From: Lepus europaeus
Lineage: Eukaryota; Chordata; Mammalia; Lagomorpha; Leporidae
NCBI RefSeq assembly: GCF_033115175.1
Contig: NC_084835.1
Span: forward strand, 29,097,858 to 29,161,857
Direction of reading: 5' to 3'
DNA length: 64,000 bases
Made by a program: the position numbers and the translations under genes. The notes beneath the pieces were generated by a model that worked only from the letters and a program-made list of their open reading frames with translations, searched no databases and was not told the DNA's origin. This document shows, piece by piece, positions 1 to 11,597 of this stretch. Every line of letters begins with the position of its first letter. The first letter of the stretch is position 1.

Positions 1-479
1 TGGAGTGTGAAACTTTCATGAAAAATTGATCCAAGTCCTGAAACCATTACCAATGCTCTGATAGAAGCATGGGTTTTGTTGAAAGCCTGAAGCCTGTAAT
101 TGTTGATGTCATCCCCTGATACAGCAAACGATGGAAATAGATACTGGAAGTAACTCAGCTGGACCCCTGGCATTACCTACCAAAGCACTGGCTAGAAATA
201 CTAGGTGTCTATTAGAAAAAGCAGGATAAGCCCAAAGTGGTAGAGCACTGTTCTGTGGCAGCTGTAACTGTTCTTTGAAAAAATCCATTATCTCTCAGCC
301 TAATCCCAAGAAGACTGACCTTCACATAGAGGGTGACAAGATGTCAGATTGTAAGGCCTGGAACTTCTCCCAGTGCCAGCACATTACTCAACAGCTGAAG
401 GGGACAACATGTGGTCACATTTGGGTCAGTGCCTTGGAGCTGAAGAAGGAATTAAGAAAATGGAAGACAAGGAAATATT
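1..479. other. Unassigned sequence at window start
   Basis: I recognise no gene here. A short open frame (275-529, + strand, 84 codons) has no recognisable domain. The sequence leads directly into L1 ORF1-like DNA on the same strand, so it may be the 5' part of that ancient element, but no diagnostic motif proves this. Confidence 0.3.
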
Positions 480-715
480 CTGAGTACGATCCAATGATAA
501 ACAGATGGATGGCATGCACAAGAGGTTAAGAGACATGGAAGAGGGAGTGAGAAGGTTTTATGCAAATCTAATCCAAGTTCTGAAACGTGATAAAAGACAA
601 AGTGAAGCAGCAGCACTATCCAAGAGATACCATTATCAGCTGTCACATTTAGGATATACCACCGAGGCATCATGGTGAAACTGTTGAAAACCAAAGAAAA
701 TGGAACACTTCCAAA
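480..715 (+). mobile_element. Ancient L1M/HAL1 ORF1 fragment
   Basis: The stretch containing 'gaggttaagagacatggaag' followed by 'gtgagaagg', and later 'gtgaaactgttgaaaacc', matches what I know of mammalian L1 ORF1 (the coiled-coil to RNA-binding part). It is full of stops and frameshifts. It is much more diverged than the rabbit-type L1 that follows and lies in the same orientation. Confidence 0.6.
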
Positions 716-876
716 AGCAGCAGTGATGGAACATAGAGTGCCTCGAGAATGACTGCTGACTTACCATGGCAAGGCTGCTCTCAGAAATAGGATGTCCTCA
801 GTAGGCAGAGAATAGTGACTGCCAGTCTAGAGATCAACGCGAGAGAAACCCTCTTTTAATAATGATGGGGGTGGGG

Positions 877-1206
877 GGAGGGCAGCGCCGTTACTCACTT
901 GGTTAATCCTCCGCCTGTGGCATCGGCATCCCATATGGGCACCGGGTTCTAGTCCCGGCTGCTCCTCTTTCAGTCTAGCTCTCCGCTATGGCCCGGGAAG
1001 GCAGAGGAAGATGGCCCAAGTGCTTGGGCCCCTGCACCCACATGGGAGACCATGAAGAAGCACCTGGCACCTGGCTCCTGGCTTTGGATCGAGGCAGCTC
1101 CAGCCATAGTGGCCATTTGGGGGGCGAATCAACGGAAGGAAGACCTTTCTCTCTGCTTCTCTCTCTCACTGTCTAACTCTATCTGTCAAGTAAATAAAAA
1201 AAAAAA
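877..1206 (+). repeat. CSINE (C repeat), near full length
   Basis: This is a lagomorph tRNA-derived SINE. In order it shows a tRNA-like head ('gttaatcctccgcctgtggc'), the B-box/T-arm 'accgggttctagtcccgg', a tRNA-unrelated body ('atggcccaagtgcttgggcc'), a CT-rich stretch ('tctctctctcactgtctaac') and an A-rich tail. An imperfect 13-bp target-site duplication flanks it: 'aataatgatgggg' at 858-870 and 'aataacaatgggg' at 1205-1217. The two mismatches suggest a middle-aged copy. It ends just where the next L1 begins. Mobilisation is by L1 machinery in trans (family knowledge). Confidence 0.93.
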
Positions 1207-2339
1207 TAACAATGGGGATTAGATTAAGATAGTGGTGCAGGGAGGGAGCTTACTGCTCTAGTCTAGGAGAAGATAGTTTTTAAAAAGTAGAAAGAGTGCA
1301 GTCTCACGGAAGAGTTAGGGAGAAAACAGCAGAGGAAACTCTATACAAATTAGAGGGACACAGAGGACCTACGTGGAGGGCGTGGATGCCCACAACTCAG
1401 GATGACAGCAGCCGAGAGCCAATACACCAGTGCTGGAGAGTGAGACCAGACTGCAGCAGCCCAAGCCACTGGCGAAAAACCTGCAGGAAGAGCCTAGAGG
1501 GAAACTGGCTTGGAGCCCCATGGGAGACAGCGTACCTGCCAAACTAAAGGAGAAAAAACAGTTGGGGGCAGCATGTTTCTCTCTCCAAGATCACCCTGTG
1601 ACCAGCTGATAGAGAGAAGGAGCCATTCTGCACATATAAAACAGTTTTTACCAGCTTGTGTTGCCAGCACTCAGCAACCATCCAAGCAGACACTCCTGAT
1701 TCTGGTGGGGAGAACAGACAGAGGGCAGGTGCTTGTGAGTGTGGGAGGCTTGTGTGCTAGGACTGTGAAAACACTGAGGCTGTGTGGGAGGACTCAGGGT
1801 GTGGCTGGGACTTCGGGAAGTCACTGTGGGAGGCTCCATGCTCTCAGGGCTCCCTGGTTACCTGGTGAGGAACACTGCTGGAGAATCTGAACTTACACTG
1901 AGGAATGCACAGATTCTTTGTGTGGTCCTTCTGGCAGAACAGATGAATAACATACCCACAGGGGCAAGTACCCAGGCACTGGTCTCCTTTGAGGAGAGGG
2001 GCTCAGCTAAGTCTATGCCAACAGACAAGAACAAACCTCCTTTCTAATTAAAAAAAGAGAGAGAGAGAGATTTACCATGCCAAACCTGGGTGTGTCACCT
2101 CAGAAATGCCCTTCATCCTGGAGAACTGAACAGAGTTCCCTGAACACAACCACCACATGTCTCTAGGTATTCAGTGAGAGCAGACACTCCAGTAATCTGC
2201 AGAGGCACAGTACAAAGATAAAAGCCGCCACAGCGAAAGAACAAAGAAACCAACAAGTATCTCCAGAAATGCCAAATAACAAACATACCAATTCAAGAAA
2301 CAAGAATAAGGAACACAACCTGACACCCCCAAAAGTACA

Positions 2340-3230
2340 AAACATTTCAGTATTAGATTGTGAAGATGATTAGACAGAAGAAATGCCAGGAACGAAATTC
2401 AAAGAATTGATCATAGGATTACTTAAAAGTAATCAGAAACAAATGCATGAACTAATGAAATAAATACACATAAAAGAAAATTTATCCCATGAAATTGAGA
2501 TCTTAAAGAGAAATCAAAATGAAATCTTAGAAATGAACAATTCAATAGAACAAATAAAAAATGCAGTGGAAAACCTTAACAACAGCATTAGTGAAGCAAA
2601 AGAAAGAATATACAACTTAAAAGACAAAGCACAGGAAATTATATAGTCAGACCAAACACAGGAAGAAGAAATTAGAAAACTTAAAAACACTGTTGGTAAT
2701 CTACAGGATACTATTAAAAGACCCAACATACAGGTTCTAGGAATTTCTTTAGGCATGGAAAGAGATAAAGGATTAGAAGGCCCTTTTAGTGAAATAATAA
2801 CAGAAAATTTCCCCAATTTGGAGAAAGAAAGGGACATCCAAGTATAAGAAGCACATAGAACTCCTAATAGACATCACCAGTGAAGATCTTCACCATGACA
2901 CATTGTAATCAAACTCACCATAGTAAAACATAAAGAAAAGATTCTAAAATGTGCCCAAGAGAAACCCCAGATTACTTTCAGAGGATCTCCAATTACACTC
3001 ACAGCGGACATCTCACGAGAAACCCTAAAGACTAGGAGAGAATGGCAAGATAAATTGCCAGTATTAACAGAAAAGAATTGTCAACCCAGAATACTATAGC
3101 CTGCAAAGTTCGCATTTATAAACAAAGGTGAAATAATTACCTTCCAAAACAAACAGAAATTAAAAGAATTTGTCACCACCTGTCCACCCCTGCAAAAGAT
3201 GCTTAAGAATGTGATGCACAGAAGAACACA
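2340..3230 (+). pseudogene. Degenerate L1 ORF1
   Basis: An N-terminal region rich in Lys/Glu/Asn and likely coiled coil (about 2460-2720) is followed by an RNA-binding-type C-terminal region; near the end the translation reads like 'KEFVTTCPPLQKMLKNV', typical of the last part of L1 ORF1p. In-frame stops (for example near 2645 and 2845) and frameshifts break it. ORF1p is the RNA chaperone of the L1 ribonucleoprotein; this copy cannot encode it. The start codon is not identifiable. Confidence 0.7.
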
Positions 3231-3364
3231 GAACCATGGTCATCATTATGAAAGAAGGTAAAAGAATAAAACCTCTCAGTAAAAGTATAAAGAAAATGCA
3301 ATTTTTTTAAAAAAGGAATATTTATGTAAAAATGGCAGGGCAAAGATATTACTTATCAATAGTC

Positions 3365-5485
3365 ACCATGAATGTAAATGGCCTTAACGCTCCAGTTAAA
3401 AGGCACACACTGGCTGAACGAATTCAAAATAAAATCCATCTATTTGCTGCCTATAAAAAAAAACACATCTCACCAGCAAAGATGCATGCAGACTGAAAGT
3501 GAAAGGATGGAAAAAGGCATTCCACGCTAATAAAAACCAAAGAACAGCTGGTATAGCCATCTTAATATCAGACAAAATAGATTTTAACACAAAAACTATT
3601 TAAAGAGACAAAGAAGGGCACTATGTAATGATTAAGGATCAATTCAATAGGAAGATGAAACTATTATAAATGTATAGGCACCTAATTACAGGGCACCTGG
3701 TTATTTAAAAGAAATGTTAAGGAATCTAAAGGGAGACATAGACTCAAATACAATAGTAATGGGGGACTTCAATACCCCACTTTAAGTAAGGGACAGACCA
3801 ACCAGAGAGAAAATCAACAAGGAAACACAATAAAAATCAACACGATAAAAGAAATACACCTAACAGATATCTACAGAACTTTTCTTCCTACAGTTGCAGA
3901 ATACACATTCTTCTCACCAGTGCATGGAACTTTAGGATTGACCACATGCTGGGCTGTAAAGCGATCTCAGCAAACAAAAAAATCAAAATCAGAGCATGCA
4001 TCTTCTTGGACCACATGCACTAAAGCTGGAAATCAGCAACTCAGGGACTTCTAGAATATATACAAACACATGGTGACTGAACAACATGCTTCTGAATTAA
4101 CAGTGGGTCATAAAAGAAATCAAATTTCTGGAAGCAAATGAAAATAACAACACAACATATCAAAACGTATGGGATACAGCAAAAGCAGTGTTAACAGCAA
4201 AGTTTACAGCAAGAAGTGCCTATATCAAGAAACTGGAAAAGTACCCAACAAGTGAGCTATCAATGCATCCCAAGATCTAGAAAAACAACAGCAAACCAAA
4301 ACCAAAATTAATAGGAGAAAAGAAATAATTAAAATCAGAGAAGAAATCATCAAAATTGAAACCAAAAAAAGATACAAAAAATCAGCAAAATGAAGAGCTG
4401 ATTTTTTGAAAAAATAAACAAAATTGACACACCATTGGCCAAAATAACCCAAAAAAGGAGAGAGAAGAGTCAAATCAATAAAACTAGAGCTGTAAAAGGA
4501 AATGTAACAACAGACACCATGAAAATAAAAATGAATTAACAGAAATTACTACAAAGAGCTGTATGCTAAAAAACTGGGAAACCTAGAAAAAATGGATAGA
4601 TTCCTGGACACATATAACCTACCTAAGTTGAGCCATGAAGATACAGAAAACCTAAACAGACCCATTACCAAGACAGATATTGAATCAGTAATAAAGGCCC
4701 TCTCAAGAAAGAAAAGCCCAGGACTGGATGGCTTCACTGCTGAATTCTACCAGACATTTAAATAACTAACTCTAATTCTTCTCAAGTTATTCAAAACAAT
4801 TGAAAGGGTGGGAATCCTCCCAAATTCTTTCTATGAAGCCAGCATCACCTTAGTTCCTAAACCTGAAAAAGGCACAATAGTGAAAGAGTACTACAGATCA
4901 ATTTCCCTGAAGAACATAGATGCAAAAGTTCTCAACAAAATTTTAGCCAATAGAATGCAACAACACACCAGAAAGATCATTCAACTGGACCAAGTGGGAT
5001 TTATCCTCCGTATGCCAGGATGGTTTGACATTCACAAATCAATCAATGTGATACATCACATTAACAAACTGAAGAACAAAACCATATGATTATCTCAATA
5101 GATGCAGAGAAAGCATTTGATAAAATACAACACCCTTTCATGATGAAAACTCTAAGCAAATTGGGTATAGAAAGACCATTCCTCAACACAATCAAGGCAA
5201 ATTATGACAAACCCATGGTCAGTGTCCTACTGAATGGGGAAAAGTTGGAAGCATTCCCATTGAAATCTGGCACCAGACAGGGATGCCCACTCTCATCATT
5301 GCTATTCAGTATAGTCCTGGAAGTTTTAGCAGAGCCATTAGGCAAGAAAAAGAAATCAAAGGGATACAAACTGGAATGGAGAAAGTCAAGCTATCCCTTT
5401 TTGCAGACAACATGATTCTATATATAGGGGAATCCAAAAGAGTCCGCCAAGAGATTACTGGAACTCATAGATCAGTTTGGTAAAG
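3365..5485 (+). pseudogene. Degenerate, 3'-truncated L1 ORF2 (endonuclease and reverse transcriptase)
   Basis: The endonuclease domain begins near 3365 ('IVTMNVNGLNAPVKRHT'). The reverse-transcriptase domain is readable from about 4700 to 5480, spread over three open pieces: 4808-5089, 5086-5415 and 5283-5483. The piece from 5086 carries '[20 protein letters not shown]' and '[10 protein letters not shown]', both hallmark RT motifs. The catalytic 'FADD' motif reads 'FADN' (5400-5411), so a metal-binding Asp is lost. The C-terminal Cys-rich region is absent because the element is cut off at about 5540. Confidence 0.85.
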
Positions 5486-5547
5486 TAGCAGGATATAAAG
5501 TCAACACACAAAAATCAACAGCCTTTGTATACACAAACAATGCCAAC

Positions 5548-5618
5548 TGCCCACAATGCCTTCTCTCTATAACTCTGCCTTTCAAATAAATGAACAAATC
5601 TTTAAAAAAAAAAAAAAA
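5548..5618 (+). repeat. CSINE 3' tail fragment fused to L1
   Basis: Only the last part of a CSINE is present: 'tctctctataactctgcctt', then 'tcaaataaatgaacaaatct', then A15. It follows the truncated L1 directly in the same orientation. I see no target-site duplication around the tail, so it does not look like an independent 5'-truncated SINE insertion. Confidence 0.75.
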
Positions 5619-5639
5619 GGAAACAAACAAACAAAAGTA

Positions 5640-6180
5640 ACATGTAACAATGGAAGGGAGAGATTTGGGAGTGAAATCATCCCAGTAGCTGCTTGGGAGG
5701 ATGGGAAATGCGCAAATTAAATTTTGACTTTCTTAAACTAGGTGCACTTACTAAAACAGCTAGTTTAACTACTAAAATAATAAGCACAGGACATACTCCA
5801 ACAAAGTAGTAAATAAAAATGGAAAAAAGAAAAGCCATCCAAAGGAAAGCAAAAAAAGAGATGAAAGAATCAGAAGTAAGACAAACCAAAAGCACATAAT
5901 AAAGTTGTAGGAATAAATTCAAATGTTTCAGTGGTCACAGTGTATAAAAATGGGCTAATACTTCAAAATAAAATACAAAAACTTCTAAGAATAGCTGGAA
6001 TTTCAAAAATCAATTAAATAACATACATGTATATGTTAATATTCATAAATAAAAAGATCTGAGTGGGCAAACCCACTAATATAACAAAATTATTTTTAAA
6101 ACACTTCTTTCAATAATCAACAAATCAAGCAGAAGAAGAAATCATTAGAAATTGTAAAAAACAGTGAACACTCTTGGTTG
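5640..6180 (+). mobile_element. Probable ancient L1M fragment (ORF1-ORF2 spacer)
   Basis: A-rich, Lys-codon-rich sequence such as 'aaataaaaatggaaaaaaga' resembles the spacer between L1M ORF1 and ORF2. It could be the continuation of the L1M fragment at 480-715, split by the younger L1. The assignment rests on composition and weak similarity. Confidence 0.4.
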
Positions 6181-6587
6181 AATAGGTTATACTGGATTTT
6201 GAGCCAAGCACTTGGGGAATACACATCCTGCTCAAGCACAAAATGTGCTACTACGTGCTAACGTCAGTCTCAAAAATTCCAGAGACTGGAGGTGTATTCT
6301 CTTCCTTGTGTGCATGTAAGTTGGAAAATATGGAGGAAGAAATACACAGAAAAACTGCACACATTTGGGAACTTAAAAAAAAAAAAGCTAATGGGTCAGA
6401 AAAAAATAATCATGAAAATCAGATGTACAGGGATGTGCAGGGAACTGATTAAAGGATTCCTGGAAGATACCAAAATCCAAGGGTACTCAAGTTCCTTATG
6501 TAAAATAGTTGTATATACGCAATACACTCCCAAATACTTTACATTCTTTTTTTTTAATTGCAATGCGTTGTCATCTAATTAGTCCTG

Positions 6588-6917
6588 TTTTTTTCTTTTT
6601 TGTTTGACAGAGCTACAGGGTTGGTGGAAGGATGATGACAGAGAGATGGAAAGAGATAACTTCCATTTGCTGGTTCACTCCCCAGATGGCCGCATTGGCT
6701 AGGGCTAAGCCAGGCTGATGCCAGGAGCCAGGAGATTCTTCCAGGTCTCCACATGGGTACAGGGACAAAAGCACTTGATTCACCTTCCACTGCTTTTCCC
6801 GGGCCATTAGCAGGGAGTTGGATCGGAAGTGGAGCAGCCAGGACACAAACCAGCACCTATATGCGATGCCAGCATTGCAGGTGTTAGCTTTATCCACTAT
6901 ACCATGATGCTGGCCCC
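6588..6917 (-). repeat. CSINE, older, antisense
   Basis: Reading the minus strand gives a tRNA-like head starting near 6917 ('ggggccagcatcatggta'), the 'ggcccgggaaaagcagtgga' region, a CT-rich part and a tail represented by T-rich 6588-6605. The A-run is short and divergence is clear, so this is an older subfamily. Confidence 0.85.
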
Positions 6918-6922
6918 TTAAT

Positions 6923-7203
6923 CTTCTTTTAAAGATTTATTTATCAATTTAAAGGCAGAATGTCAGAGAAAAGGTGTGACCGAGATAGATATCTTTCATC
7001 TCCTGTTTCACTCCCCAAATAGCCACACTGCCCTGGGCCAAGGACAAAGCTAGGAGCCAAAAATTCCATCTGGGTCTTCTCCCATGCATGGTAAACAAAC
7101 AAGTAATTGGACCATCCTCTGCTGCCTTCCTAGTGCATCTCTTCGATATAGGATGCAGGTGTCAGAAGCAGAGATTTAACTGTATACCACGATACCAGGC
7201 CCC
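6923..7203 (-). repeat. CSINE, old subfamily, antisense
   Basis: The minus-strand head is 'ggggcctggtatcgtggta'. The body motifs ('tgggccaaggacaaagctag' on the + strand) and the tail remnant 'aaagatttatttatcaattt' identify an old CSINE. It lies 6 bp from the previous one in the same orientation; both interrupt the Tigger element. Confidence 0.8.
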
Positions 7204-7499
7204 CTGCCATGTACTTCGAATCATCTCTAGATTACTTGAAGTACCTAATACAATATAAATGCTCTGTAAATACTTTTTATACTATTGTTTAGGGAATAGT
7301 GGTGAGAAAAGAGTCTGCACATGGTCAGTGTGAGTGTAACTTTTTTCTGGATATTTTCATACCATGCATGGTTGGTGGAGTCCTTGAGTATAGAAGCTAT
7401 AGATAGCGAGGGCTGATCGCACTTACAACCAAACACGTGGGGTGTGTAATATTAAAGGGGAATTATACTTTCAATGTTTCATCTGAAATCAGAAGGTCT

Positions 7500-8750
7500 C
7501 CAAACCAATAAGCTAAGCATTCAACTAGCAGGTTTAGGAGAGAAAATGCTAAGATTAAAAACATAGGAGGAAATAAATAACAAAAATAAAAGCAAAATTC
7601 AATGAACCAGCAAACAAACATGCAGAGTCAAGTCTGACAAACTAGAAGCTGGTTCTCTGAAAAGACTAATACTTATGAAATTATTGCCAATATTAAACAG
7701 TAAGGACAGATAATATGCAAATAAACAGTATCAGAAGTGAAACTATAGGCATTACAATAGGTGCTTCAAAGATGAATACTTCATAGGTTACTATCAACAA
7801 CTGCATGCCAATAACATAAATTTCCAAAAAAGAATAAACTCCTAGAAAAACACATCTTAACAAAACTGCATCAAGAAAGCAAAGAATGAGGGAAGAATTC
7901 TGTAACTGTTTTTAAAATGATATCAATAGCTTCAACTGTTAGGAAAACACTGGCCCCAGATGGCTCTATGGGCAAGTTCTACCAAACAGATAGGAACAGA
8001 TAATTCGAGATTTACACAAACTCTTCCAGAGAAGTCTTTTTATTAGGCCAACCTAACCTTGATTCCAAACAAGACAGGGACGGTTATAACAGGCCAATTG
8101 GAGTCACTGGCATAAACGAAAAAAGGTAAACAAAATACTGGCAAGCCAAATTCAGAAATACATAAAAGCACCATTACCCATCTGGGTTTGTCCAAGAAAT
8201 CTAACGCTGATTTATTACAGAAACTAAATTAATGCCATTCATCTTACTTAAAAAAAAAAAATTCCATGTGATCATTCTAGTAAATATATTTGAAAAAGGC
8301 TTGCCATAAATTTCAACCTGAAAAAGTCAATGTGTCATAAAACTGTTGAAAATATCCCACCTAAAAATATTTTTATAGATCAGTATAGGAGAAAACTTTA
8401 TTACTTCCCTCAGAAATATATTTTGAAAATAAGATATAATGACACAAACAACAAAGATTAATAATTTGGACAACATGAAATTGAAATGTTTTTCATGAAA
8501 AACAAACCTGGGGGGACATTTTTGCAACCTATAACCAACAAAGGATTAGCATTCAGATCAGACAAGTGATTTCCTAAAAATCACTGATAAGAAGCTGTAA
8601 CTAAGGGGGTAAGTGTTTGGAAATTCTGAATATTTTTTGTAATTAAGGAGTCATAGATACGTGGACTTCATTTTGCCATTATCTTTAAACTGTGCAAATA
8701 CATTTTACAAATTTTTGTGTATGATATGTTTGATAATTAAAATCACTTAC
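7500..8750 (+). mobile_element. Ancient L1M ORF2 fragment
   Basis: Recognisable ORF2 words in order include 'gaagctggttctctgaaaag', 'gatggctctatgggcaagtt' and 'taccaaacagat', 'ctcttccagagaag', 'ccaaattcagaaatacataa', 'catctgggtttgtccaagaa' and 'cctataaccaacaaaggatt'. This is the RT region followed by downstream ORF2, heavily decayed and with no open frame. Confidence 0.75.
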
Positions 8751-8756
8751 AATTAA

Positions 8757-8880
8757 ATGTCATGGAGCAGGTACTGGGCACAGCACTTAGAATGCCGCTT
8801 GGGATGCCTACCTCCCGTATTGGAGTGCCTGGGTTTGCACCAGAGCTCTGCCTCCGAGTCCAGCTTCAAGAATTTGTCTA
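8757..8880 (+). repeat. CSINE 5' part, old
   Basis: Only the head and early body remain ('gcaggtactgggcacagcac', 'ttgggatgcctacctcccgt', 'gtgcctgggttt'). No CT-rich 3' end or tail follows, so it is 3'-incomplete or too decayed to follow. Confidence 0.6.
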
Positions 8881-8919
8881 AAAATTATTCAGTGACAATT
8901 TCAAAGAAAAAACTATTTG

Positions 8920-9260
8920 AAAGAGCAGTGCTGGGCGTTTAGCATCGTGGTTAAGATGCCCATGCCTCATACAGGAGTACCTGAGTTCAATACCCAACTC
9001 CAGGTCCTAAGGCCAGCTTCCTGCTAATACAGGCCCTAGGAGGCAGTCCTGAAGGCCCAAGTAATTGCTTCTTGGATTGAGGGAACATCTGGATTCAGTT
9101 TGGGGCTTTGGCCTGGTCCAGCCCCAGTTGTTAAAGAGCATTTAGAAAGTGAACCTGTAGATGGACCCATCTCTCCCTCTCTGTCTCTGTCCCCCAGTCC
9201 CTCACTCTTTCTCTATATTTACCTCTCAAAGAAATAAATAATCGCTCCTTTAAAAAGAAG
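8920..9260 (+). repeat. CSINE, old subfamily
   Basis: The head is 'gagcagtgctgggcgtttag' and the tRNA-like middle reads 'gttaagatgcccatgcctca'. The body is diverged, then comes a CT-rich run ('ctctccctctctgtctctgt') and a short tail ('aaagaaataaataatcgc'). It is related to the copies at 25215, 49932 and 52276, which share this older layout. Confidence 0.8.
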
Positions 9261-9262
9261 AC

Positions 9263-10214
9263 TATCATACTAGATATTTATCAAACTTCTGATAATAAAC
9301 TACAAAATCAAGCTTTGGTGCCTAAAGCAATATGACATTTATTCAGGTTATAAGGATAATATTCCAGGACATTCCCTGGGAACATTTTTTACATAGTAAA
9401 AGAAAAGGCATAATTTAAACAACTATTGAATGAGCATATTCAATAAATTATGCTACAGAAGTACACCTGAAATATTATATAAATATTAAAGACTTAGAAA
9501 TTAATCTAAATCTGGATGCTTCACACTAAAACTACAGGACACAACACAATGGGAAAATCTTAGAGACGAGTAAGCAGAGACCTAATTCAGAACCAGAGGT
9601 GGCATTTTTAACCGGCAGGAAACTTTCCTAAGACAACAGTCTAAGTCAGAAGGAAACTGAAGAATATGCTAAGGATATTGAGCAAAAACAAATAGTAAGC
9701 CTAGAATTTTCTCCTCAGCTAAATTACCTTTAAAGAATAAGAGAAAATGGTAAAATAAAAATAGCTCCACAGAAAGTTGGCAAGAAGGTTCCAAGTAAAT
9801 ACCCTATGAAAGATGGAACCTAGAACAATGAAATCCAGCTCTCACAGGAGAGACTGGGAAGAGTGAAGTAAGAGTGAGCACATTGGGAAAGTCTAAAGCA
9901 AGCACTAGTGATATAAATAATAATTATTTTTATCAATTTTGTAGAATTAAAAGGAGACAAACACACAGATTATAATCATATATAATTAAAGCAGTTGATG
10001 AGGTTAAAACATCACATTTACTATGATTCTAAGTTAAGCAGTCATGTAACATAATGTGCTGTTGACTTTTAAAATATATTAAAAAATATGCAACTTGCAA
10101 ACCAGTAGAGGGATAAAAGAAAACTTGTAAAGAAAAGAAATAAAACAGTTCAATAGAAGGAATGATGAGGTGGGGGGAGGAGCGGAAGGGATGAACAAGA
10201 TTTAAAAAAAAGAA
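9263..10214 (+). other. AT-rich stretch, probably old L1/HAL1
   Basis: No gene is visible. The sequence is A-rich on the + strand like the flanking L1M/HAL1 material and is followed, after a CSINE, by a HAL1-like 3' end. Assignment to that element is inference from order and composition. Confidence 0.35.
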
Positions 10215-10545
10215 GGGGCCAGCGCCATGGCACAGTAGGTTAATCTTCCACCTGCAGCGCCGGCATCCCATATGGGTGCCAGTTCTAGTCCTGGATGCTC
10301 CTCTTCCAATCCAGCTCTCTGCTGTGGCCTGGGAAAGTAATAGGAGATGGCCCAAGTGCTTGGACCCCCATACCCGCATTGTAGACCAGGAAGAGGCACC
10401 TAGCTCCTGGCTTCAGATCGGTGCAGCTCTGGCCATTATGGTCATTTTGGGAGTGAACCAATGGAAGGAAGACCTTTCTCTCTGTCTCTCCCTCTCACTG
10501 TCTGTAACTCTACCTCTCAAATAAATAAAATCTTTAAAAAAAAAA
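10215..10545 (+). repeat. CSINE, near full length
   Basis: It starts 'ggggccagcgccatggcaca', has body 'atggcccaagtgcttggacc', a CT-rich part and the tail 'aaataaataaaatctttaaa' plus poly(A). The standard 'ccgggttctagt' is changed to 'ccagttctagtcctgg', which weakens the T-arm stem. Confidence 0.92.
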
Positions 10546-11099
10546 GATAACAACCCAAAATACATGATATTTGCTTCTGTATTGAGTACAGAAGAATAAG
10601 ATGGATTTCTCCAGAGACAGAAATAAGAGAAGAGCAAAGAAAATAAAATAAATGTTACTCCAAGGGACTAGTAAAGAGCAATCTTATAAGTAAACAGAGA
10701 GACAGTTTCCATTTGGGTGCAGACAGACAGCAGAGTGGGCTTCACCCATACACAGAGATCATTGGTCCAAAGGGGAAGGAATTAGCTGACCCTTAAATGA
10801 CAATGGGGAGAGACAATGAATCCAGATGCACAAACAAATCTCTTATCTGGAAAATTCTCACTGTTCTCTACATCTCAATACGGCCAAGGAAGCATCGATA
10901 TAGCAGGGGTAAGAACACAGGATTCAGGGGTCTTACTGGAGTTGAATTCAAAGACAAAGCAAAAAATATTTGAAACTCTAATTCAATATCTTGCCAGCTC
11001 AGAAAATGACAAAATTTAAAAGAGAATGGTGGATATAATGAAGATGACACTTTACCTTGCTGGTTTCTCTCCCACAAACCCAAATCCAACCCTGTAAAA
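10546..11099. other. Unassigned stretch between a CSINE and a HAL1-like end
   Basis: I see no gene. A short + strand frame at 10816-11019 has no domain. Orientation and position suggest degraded L1 sequence. Confidence 0.3.
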
Positions 11100-11490
11100 A
11101 AATTAGACAGACTCCCAAGGAGGGGTAGTTTATAAACTATCTGACCAATATTCCTCAAAATGGTCAAGATCATAAAAACGAGGGAATTCTAAGAACCTGC
11201 CACTGACCAGAGATTAAGGAGATGCAATGACTACATGTAATGTGGGATCGTGGATGGGATCCAGAACTAGAAAAGGGCATTAGTGGGAAAACTTGTGACA
11301 TCTGAATGAAGTCTGCAGCTTAGTTAATAGCAATGCACCAAGGCTGGCTGTTTAATTGTGACAGGTACGATGGTAATGTAAGAGGTCAAGAAACAGAAAG
11401 CTATTTAAAGGATGTAGAGATCTCTGTACTCGTTTTTCAGCTTTTCTGTTAATCTAAAACTTCCAAATTAAAAGGATCTATTTTTAAGAA
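11100..11490 (+). mobile_element. HAL1/L1M 3' UTR end
   Basis: 'aatgtgggatcgtggatggg', 'gaaaagggcattagtgggaa', 'gtctgcagcttagttaatag' and 'ctcgtttttcagcttttctg' followed by 'ttaatctaaaac' run in the order of an old mammalian L1/HAL1 3' terminal region. The A-rich end is at about 11485. The preceding 10546-11100 has no recognisable feature and may be its upstream part. Confidence 0.65.
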
Positions 11491-11597
11491 AATAAAAATA
11501 TGTATTTATAAAATGCAAAACATTTATGAATAACTTTAACAGAGGGTAAACAAAACTTACATACTGAAAACCAGAAAATACAGCACCCAAGAATTTT

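Larger units (their letters stand above)
1218..5545 (+). mobile_element. Rabbit-type L1, 5' end present, 3' end missing
   Basis: The start (about 1222, 'aagatagtggtgcagggagg') aligns with the L1 5' end seen at 12187 in this window ('aagatggcggaatagggagg'), so this copy reaches the 5' terminus, but its YY1-like 'aagatggcgg' is mutated. A GC-richer 5' UTR runs to about 2340. ORF1-like sequence covers about 2340-3230, and ORF2-like sequence runs from about 3365 to 5480. At about 5540 the L1 stops inside ORF2: the 3' part of ORF2 and the whole 3' UTR are absent, and a CSINE tail follows. Many stops and frameshifts make it a dead copy. Confidence 0.88.
6455..7420 (-). mobile_element. MER2/Tigger-like DNA transposon, interrupted by two CSINEs
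   Basis: The left part has 'gataccaaaatccaagggta' and 'ctcaagttccttatgtaaaa'. The right part (from 7204) has 'atcatctctagattacttga', 'gtacctaatacaatataaat' and 'gttggtggagtccttgagta'. Together these follow, in order, the reverse complement of a MER2-type Tigger element as I know it. The two halves are separated by CSINEs at 6588-6917 and 6923-7203. The element is non-autonomous, with no transposase frame. Confidence 0.7.
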
